From NCBI GenBank assembly GCA_022822725.1, contig JAJEAN010000001.1:186001-250000 (forward strand): DNA of 64,000 nucleotides, given 5' to 3'. Each line of letters begins with the position of its first letter. Within the stretch, counting starts at the first letter, position 1. The stretch is from Candidatus Latescibacterota bacterium (GTDB lineage: Bacteria > JAAXHH01). The notes beneath the pieces were generated by a model, which ran no database searches, was not told the origin of the DNA, and was given only the letters and a program-made list of their open reading frames with translations. Of this stretch, positions 60,411 to 64,000 are shown piece after piece. A program made the position numbers and the translations under genes.

Positions 60411-61187
60411 ATGGCCATTGCGTACTTCGATTGCTTCTCCGGTATCAGCGGCGATATGATTCTCGGCGCGCTGGTGGACGCCGGCCTGGATTTCGATATA
60501 CTGAACCGCGAACTGGGGAAACTCCCCCTGGACGGTTACCGGCTCACCCGGAAGACGGTGACCCGGCAGCTTATCGCGGGAACCAAGATCGACGTCCTCG
60601 TCCGGACCGCCGAGGGCCGTGAAGTCATCGAAGGACCCGGCGAATCCGGACCCTTCCACGACCACGGGGAAGCGAGGCACCTGGATGATTTGACCTCCGT
60701 CATCGAAGGCAGCACGCTCGACGAGTCCGTCAGACGCCGGGCCATCGAGGTGTTCGACCACCTGGCGACGGCGGAAAGCAAGGTGCACGGCATCTCGAAA
60801 CAGGAGGTACACCTTCACGAAGTCAGCGGGGTGGACGCGATCGTGGACGTCGTGGGCGCCTGTATCGGCCTGGCCCTGCTCGACATCGACCGGGTGTACG
60901 CGTCGGCGCTGCCGGTGGGCCGGGGGTTTATCCACTGCGCGCACGGCCGGATGCCCGTTCCCGCCCCGGGCGCGCTTGAACTGATGCGCGACATGCCGGT
61001 ATATCACACCGGGATTGAAGGGGAGCTGGTCACCCCGACCGGCGCCGCGTTTCTGAAAGCCACGGCAGACGGGCACGGGGTCCTGCCGAAGATGATATTG
61101 AGAAAGATCGGCTATGGCGCCGGTACGAAGGATCTCCCCGAGCACCCGAACCTGCTCCGGGTATGTATCGGCGACGGTGTGGACTGA
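60411..61187 (+). CDS. larC: LarC-like protein (N-terminal domain only)
   Basis: A 258-residue protein matching the N-terminal domain (LarC1) of the nickel-pincer-cofactor biosynthesis protein: IAYFDCFSGISGDMILGALVDAG, VHLHEVSGVDAIVDVVGACI, GRMPVPAPGALELM and YHTGIEGELVTPTGAAFLK, with His-rich EVHLHEV. LarC is a CTP-dependent nickel insertase; complete proteins are about 390-430 residues. Here the frame stops after NLLRVCIGDGVD, where LarC1 ends, and the LarC2 domain is absent, with another gene starting 52 bp on. In-frame ATGs at 60399, 60408 and 60411 are possible; 60411 suits the family and the GGGG box. larA, larB and larE are not in the window. Confidence 0.85.
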   Translation: MAIAYFDCFSGISGDMILGALVDAGLDFDILNRELGKLPLDGYRLTRKTVTRQLIAGTKIDVLVRTAEGREVIEGPGESGPFHDHGEARHLDDLTSVIEGSTLDESVRRRAIEVFDHLATAESKVHGISKQEVHLHEVSGVDAIVDVVGACIGLALLDIDRVYASALPVGRGFIHCAHGRMPVPAPGALELMRDMPVYHTGIEGELVTPTGAAFLKATADGHGVLPKMILRKIGYGAGTKDLPEHPNLLRVCIGDGVD

Positions 61188-61238
61188 CCGGGTTCGAACG
61201 GACCCACTGCCCATCGCTGCCCAACGGACACGGCCATC

Positions 61239-61988
61239 ATGCTGCTCCAACTCGCCCTGGACACGCCGCACGAGGGTACGGTTCGTCGCCTGTTGGACCG
61301 GACCGCCGGCGACGTGGACATCATCGAACTCGGAACGCCCCTGCTGATCCGTTACGGGGTCGACATCATCGGCGGGATCCGGCAGGACCATCCCGATAAG
61401 AAGATCCTGGCGGATCTCAAGATCGCCGACGCCGGCGCCTTGGAAGCGGGCCTTGCCTTCGATGCGGGTGCGGACATCGTAACCGTTCTCGGGACGGCCC
61501 ACCCGGCTACGCTTCGGGAAGCGGTCGAGCGGGGGAAGCGGTCCGGCGGCCGGATCATGGCCGACCTGATCACCATCCGCGAAGTGGACGAGGCGGTCTC
61601 CCTGGCCCGCAGGCTGGATCGGACCGGGCTGGATTACCTCTGTCTGCACACGGCTTTCGACGCCCGGGGGCAGGGCGGGCAGGGCGGACCGGGCGGACCG
61701 GGCGGACCGGGCGGACCGGGCGATTCAGAGCGGGCCTCGGAAGGCATCGGCCGGGTCGGCGCGGTGGTCGAACGGGTCGGCGCGGTGGTCGGCCAGGTCG
61801 GCGCGGTGGTCGAACGGGCGGGGCTGGCCGTCGCGGGCGGTCTGGATCCTGCCACGATAGAGCGGCTGATTCCGCACAGTCCGGACATCGTGGTCGTTGG
61901 GGGTTATATCACCGGAAGCGCCGACCCCGCCCGCGCGGTCCGTGCGGTCCGGCAGGTCATGGAGGTCGTGCATCGAACCGATGGATAA
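61239..61988 (+). CDS. hxlA: 3-hexulose-6-phosphate synthase with repeat insertion
   Basis: A 249-residue enzyme of the OMP-decarboxylase superfamily that condenses formaldehyde with ribulose-5-phosphate, or runs in reverse to make it. Signature parts: QLALDTP start, DIIELGTPLLIRYG, the active-site DLKIADAG, GTAHPATL, and AGGLDPATIERL near the phosphate site. Normal length is about 210. Residues about 143-193 are an insertion made of (GGP) repeats and three seven-residue VGAVVER-type repeats between the DYLCLHTAFDAR and AVAGGLDP strands. It overlaps the isomerase gene by 8 bp, the usual hxlA-hxlB pairing. A related ulaD/KGPDC-type decarboxylase is less likely. Confidence 0.85.
   Translation: MLLQLALDTPHEGTVRRLLDRTAGDVDIIELGTPLLIRYGVDIIGGIRQDHPDKKILADLKIADAGALEAGLAFDAGADIVTVLGTAHPATLREAVERGKRSGGRIMADLITIREVDEAVSLARRLDRTGLDYLCLHTAFDARGQGGQGGPGGPGGPGGPGDSERASEGIGRVGAVVERVGAVVGQVGAVVERAGLAVAGGLDPATIERLIPHSPDIVVVGGYITGSADPARAVRAVRQVMEVVHRTDG
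61664..61722 (+). repeat. 9-bp tandem repeat in hxlA, 4 exact copies plus flanks
   Basis: GGGCGGACC occurs at 61682, 61691, 61700 and 61709, flanked by shorter GGGCGGGCA versions on the left. It encodes Gly-Gly-Pro units. Confidence 0.92.
61755..61817 (+). repeat. 21-bp tandem repeat in hxlA, 3 copies
   Basis: Units GTCGGCGCGGTGGTCGAA plus CGG start at 61755, 61776 and 61797 and encode VGAVVER/VGAVVGQ/VGAVVER. The middle copy differs at its end. Confidence 0.92.
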
Positions 61989-62571
61989 CGAGAAGGCCTC
62001 TCCCCCATTCGATGTGATCGCCCGGTCCATCCTGGACGAACTCCGGCGAACGGTGAACCAGATCTCATACGATGAAGTCGAAGCGCTGGTAAGGGAAGTC
62101 ACTGGGGCCCAGCGGATTTTCGTTGCCGGTGCGGGACGCTCCGGGCTGGTCATGCGCGGTTTCGCCATGCGGCTTGCGCAGCTCGGCCTGTCGGCCCACG
62201 TGGTGGGCGAAACGACCTCGACCGCGGTCCGACGGGGAGATCTGCTGCTGATCGGATCGGGATCGGGCGAGACGGACCGCCTGGTCCACTATGCCGGGAA
62301 AGCGGCCGAGGCCGGCGCACGCGTTGCGGCGGCGACCGCCGACCCGGATTCTCCCGCGGCCAGGCTGGCGGACGTTGTCGTCGTCATACCCGCGCCCACG
62401 CCGAAGTCATCGAAAGAATCCGGCGGTCCGGCACACCGGTCGCGCCAGCCGATGGGCACGCTCTTCGAACAGAGTCTCGGGGTGATGCTCGATGCCTGCG
62501 TCATGCTGCTCATGGCGCGGCTCGAAGAAACCGGGCGGAGCATGTTCGCAAGGCACGCCAACCTGGAGTAG
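61981..62571 (+). CDS. hxlB: 6-phospho-3-hexuloisomerase (SIS domain)
   Basis: A 196-residue SIS-domain isomerase converting hexulose-6-phosphate to fructose-6-phosphate, the second step of the ribulose-monophosphate route. The sugar-phosphate site is seen in FVAGAGRSGLVMRGFAMRL and LLIGSGSGETDRLVHYA; the GTLFEQSLGVMLDACVMLLM helix near the end is typical of the PHI subfamily. ATG 61981 overlaps hxlA by 8 bp, so the two are coupled. A 19-bp repeat follows the stop. Confidence 0.9.
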   Translation: MDNEKASPPFDVIARSILDELRRTVNQISYDEVEALVREVTGAQRIFVAGAGRSGLVMRGFAMRLAQLGLSAHVVGETTSTAVRRGDLLLIGSGSGETDRLVHYAGKAAEAGARVAAATADPDSPAARLADVVVVIPAPTPKSSKESGGPAHRSRQPMGTLFEQSLGVMLDACVMLLMARLEETGRSMFARHANLE

Positions 62572-62642
62572 GCGCCCGTCGTTCCCGTGGGCGCCGGTTG
62601 TTCCTGTAAGCGCCGATCGTTCCCTTAGGCGCCGGTCGTTCC
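62572..62642. repeat. 19-bp tandem repeat, 3.7 copies
   Basis: GCGCC(G/C)NTCGTTCC-type units of 19 bp begin at 62572, 62591, 62610 and 62629. It starts immediately after the hxlB stop in the convergent gap before the last gene. Confidence 0.9.
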
Positions 62643-62672
62643 GGCGTTTGCTGCGGACCTGGACCGCGGACG

Positions 62673-64000
62673 CTATGCCTTCGACAAGCGCTTGAGGACT
62701 TCCCGGTTCAGGACGGCCTTCAGGAATTCACGCCAGTGGCCGTTGCGGTCTCTATCCGCGGACCGATAGGGATCGGTGCCCATATAAATCGCGCCGCCGG
62801 CCTTGTGCGGCTTCAGGATCACCGCGGCCGAACCGTCGCCCCACCGTCCGATGACGCGCACGTCGTCGTCGATTTCCGCCAGTCTCATCCGCCAGTGGTG
62901 CGCTTCGAGCGCGGCACCTTCGGGCAGGTCGGGCCAGCCGGCGGTCAGCAGGATCCGGTCCGGATCGTTGAGGACGGACTCCGCCTGTATGCCGAACAGG
63001 CGTGCTCGCGCGTCGCCGTGACGCATCCCCTCGTCCAGGCTGAAGTCGTCGGCCGACCCCACGATCCATCCGCCTGCCCGCATGAAGCGGATCAGACGGT
63101 CGACGACCGCGTCTCTGACCGTTGGGCAGGGCGTGCAGCACAACCATTCACACCCGGAAAGCCGGTCTCCGTCCGATATCTGGTGATCGGACGCGTAGCC
63201 CACTTCTTGCCCTGTGCTTTCTTCGAGGATGCCGTGGGGCGTCCATACGTCCAGTGCGGGCACGCGGCTGGCGAAGGAATCGTACGAAAGCAGGCATCGG
63301 TATTCCGCGGACGAAGCATTCGGACGTTCCATCTCCGTCACCGATCGACTGAGCGCGGAAATCGCCGTCCATTGCTCCGCGTTCGATTCCGACAGGGACC
63401 TGCCCCTTATGGGCCTGTCTTCCCACCAAGCGGAATCGTCCCAGTTATGCCAGCCGACGGCCGACACCCCCGGCGCGCAGGCCGCGGCCGTCCACTCCCG
63501 CAGCTCCCGCAGCGTGGCCTGGTACCTGCCCCGCATCATCTGCGAGCCGACGACCATCCAGACGTCCGCTTCCGCCAGAGACCCGGCAGCGCGCGCCGCC
63601 CATCGGATCAGGCGGCCGGCATCCGTCGCGGACTGCACCCGCGGGGATCCCGGATCGATGATGACGAAGTCCAGTGCACGGGCCGTCTGCTGAAAGTGGA
63701 CCAGCGTCTCAGCCGGCAGGAGGGCGTCGAGATGGAAAGCCATCGTCGTCTTCAGGTTCGATTTCACCTTCTTCACGGACTGGGCCACCTCCGCCGCGAA
63801 CAGCGCATACTGTTCCATCTGCCAGATCCTGCGTCCGTGCAGGTACCCGTCTTCGGTCATTTCCATGGTCAACAGGCGGCCTTCGACGGACTCCATCACC
63901 TGTTGCCAGCGGTCCTCGGGGTACTCGCTGCCTCCCGTGGGTGCGTCCTCCAGTTGCAACGCGTACAAACCCTTGCAGGAACCGAATACTTCCGACACGC
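62673..64000 (-). CDS. Large protein, possibly glycoside-hydrolase-like (partial, start off right edge)
   Basis: The 3' part (about 441 residues) of a minus-strand gene that remains open to the right edge; a GTG at 63998 is likely internal. No signal is seen in the available part. Segments MAFHLDALLPAETLVHFQQT, FVIIDPGSPRVQSATDAG and AVGWHNWDDSAWWEDRP suggest the end of a TIM barrel. RDAVVDRLIRFMRAGGWIVG and AVILKPHKAGGAIYMGTDPYR recall the amidotransferase-like trimerisation region of GH42 beta-galactosidases. This resemblance is by eye and weak; an unrelated family is possible. Confidence 0.6.
   Translation of the reverse strand, partial: VSEVFGSCKGLYALQLEDAPTGGSEYPEDRWQQVMESVEGRLLTMEMTEDGYLHGRRIWQMEQYALFAAEVAQSVKKVKSNLKTTMAFHLDALLPAETLVHFQQTARALDFVIIDPGSPRVQSATDAGRLIRWAARAAGSLAEADVWMVVGSQMMRGRYQATLRELREWTAAACAPGVSAVGWHNWDDSAWWEDRPIRGRSLSESNAEQWTAISALSRSVTEMERPNASSAEYRCLLSYDSFASRVPALDVWTPHGILEESTGQEVGYASDHQISDGDRLSGCEWLCCTPCPTVRDAVVDRLIRFMRAGGWIVGSADDFSLDEGMRHGDARARLFGIQAESVLNDPDRILLTAGWPDLPEGAALEAHHWRMRLAEIDDDVRVIGRWGDGSAAVILKPHKAGGAIYMGTDPYRSADRDRNGHWREFLKAVLNREVLKRLSKA

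Noticed and set aside
61150-61240. Programmed frameshift joining LarC1 to LarC2
   Set aside because: No LarC2-like sequence is present in any frame; the downstream gene is hexulose-phosphate synthase.

Overview
The window is a gene-dense, high-GC chromosomal segment with no phage, plasmid, insertion sequence or CRISPR array. Several features suggest a Gram-negative bacterium of the FCB superphylum: a TonB-dependent receptor with a carboxypeptidase-regulatory-like N-terminus, a PorV/PorQ-type outer-membrane barrel, a large exported protein with a FlgD/type IX-like C-terminal sorting domain, and ASPIC/UnbV and FG-GAP lipoproteins. The enolase-superfamily, TauD and D-threonine-aldolase-like enzymes fit Latescibacterota-like lineages. 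That placement is inference; no rRNA is present.

Layout. Positions 1-10.9 kb hold catabolic and transport genes (D-threonine-aldolase-like end, TauD-family dioxygenase, RtcB, enolase-superfamily enzyme, peptide-type binding protein, ChrA, PpdK, RlmB). At 11.2-12.7 kb is a polysaccharide flippase. From 27.1 back to 12.6 kb on the minus strand runs an eight-gene envelope/redox cluster: TonB receptor, sorted 1064-residue surface protein, PorV-like barrel, hexaheme cytochrome, TPR protein, beta-propeller lipoprotein, small membrane-anchored lipoprotein and CRTAC1-type FG-GAP lipoprotein. A 0.7 kb AT-richer spacer (27135-27833) separates it from thrC, dacB and an unrecognised gene. Then come housekeeping blocks: rsgA/holA; a TIGR02757 gene, serS and tsaE; tig-clpP-clpX-lon on the minus strand; tRNA-Leu, ctpA and a CDP-alcohol phosphatidyltransferase; hrcA-grpE-dnaJ-prmA-rsmE (dnaK absent); a HIT gene; rpsU-yqeY; cvpA; mutS2; a thioredoxin-like gene; and dnaG. 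After two tRNAs and a strong terminator follow two HAD phosphatases, a secreted truncated-globin-fold protein without the haem histidine, a LarC N-domain-only protein, and a hexulose-phosphate synthase/isomerase pair. A minus-strand gene, possibly glycoside-hydrolase-like, runs off the right edge.

The most unusual property is many unrelated short direct tandem repeats (periods 9-46 bp, 2-5 copies). They sit at gene junctions and inside flexible linkers or tails of conserved proteins (GrpE, PrmA, MutS2, DnaG, hexulose-phosphate synthase). Copies inside genes have periods that are multiples of three; junction copies need not. This looks like frequent local duplication tolerated where selection is weak.

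The promoters I can read are sigma70-like (TTGACA/TTGACG, 16-18 bp, then a TATAAT-like box). The best lies 40 bp upstream of the tRNA pair.
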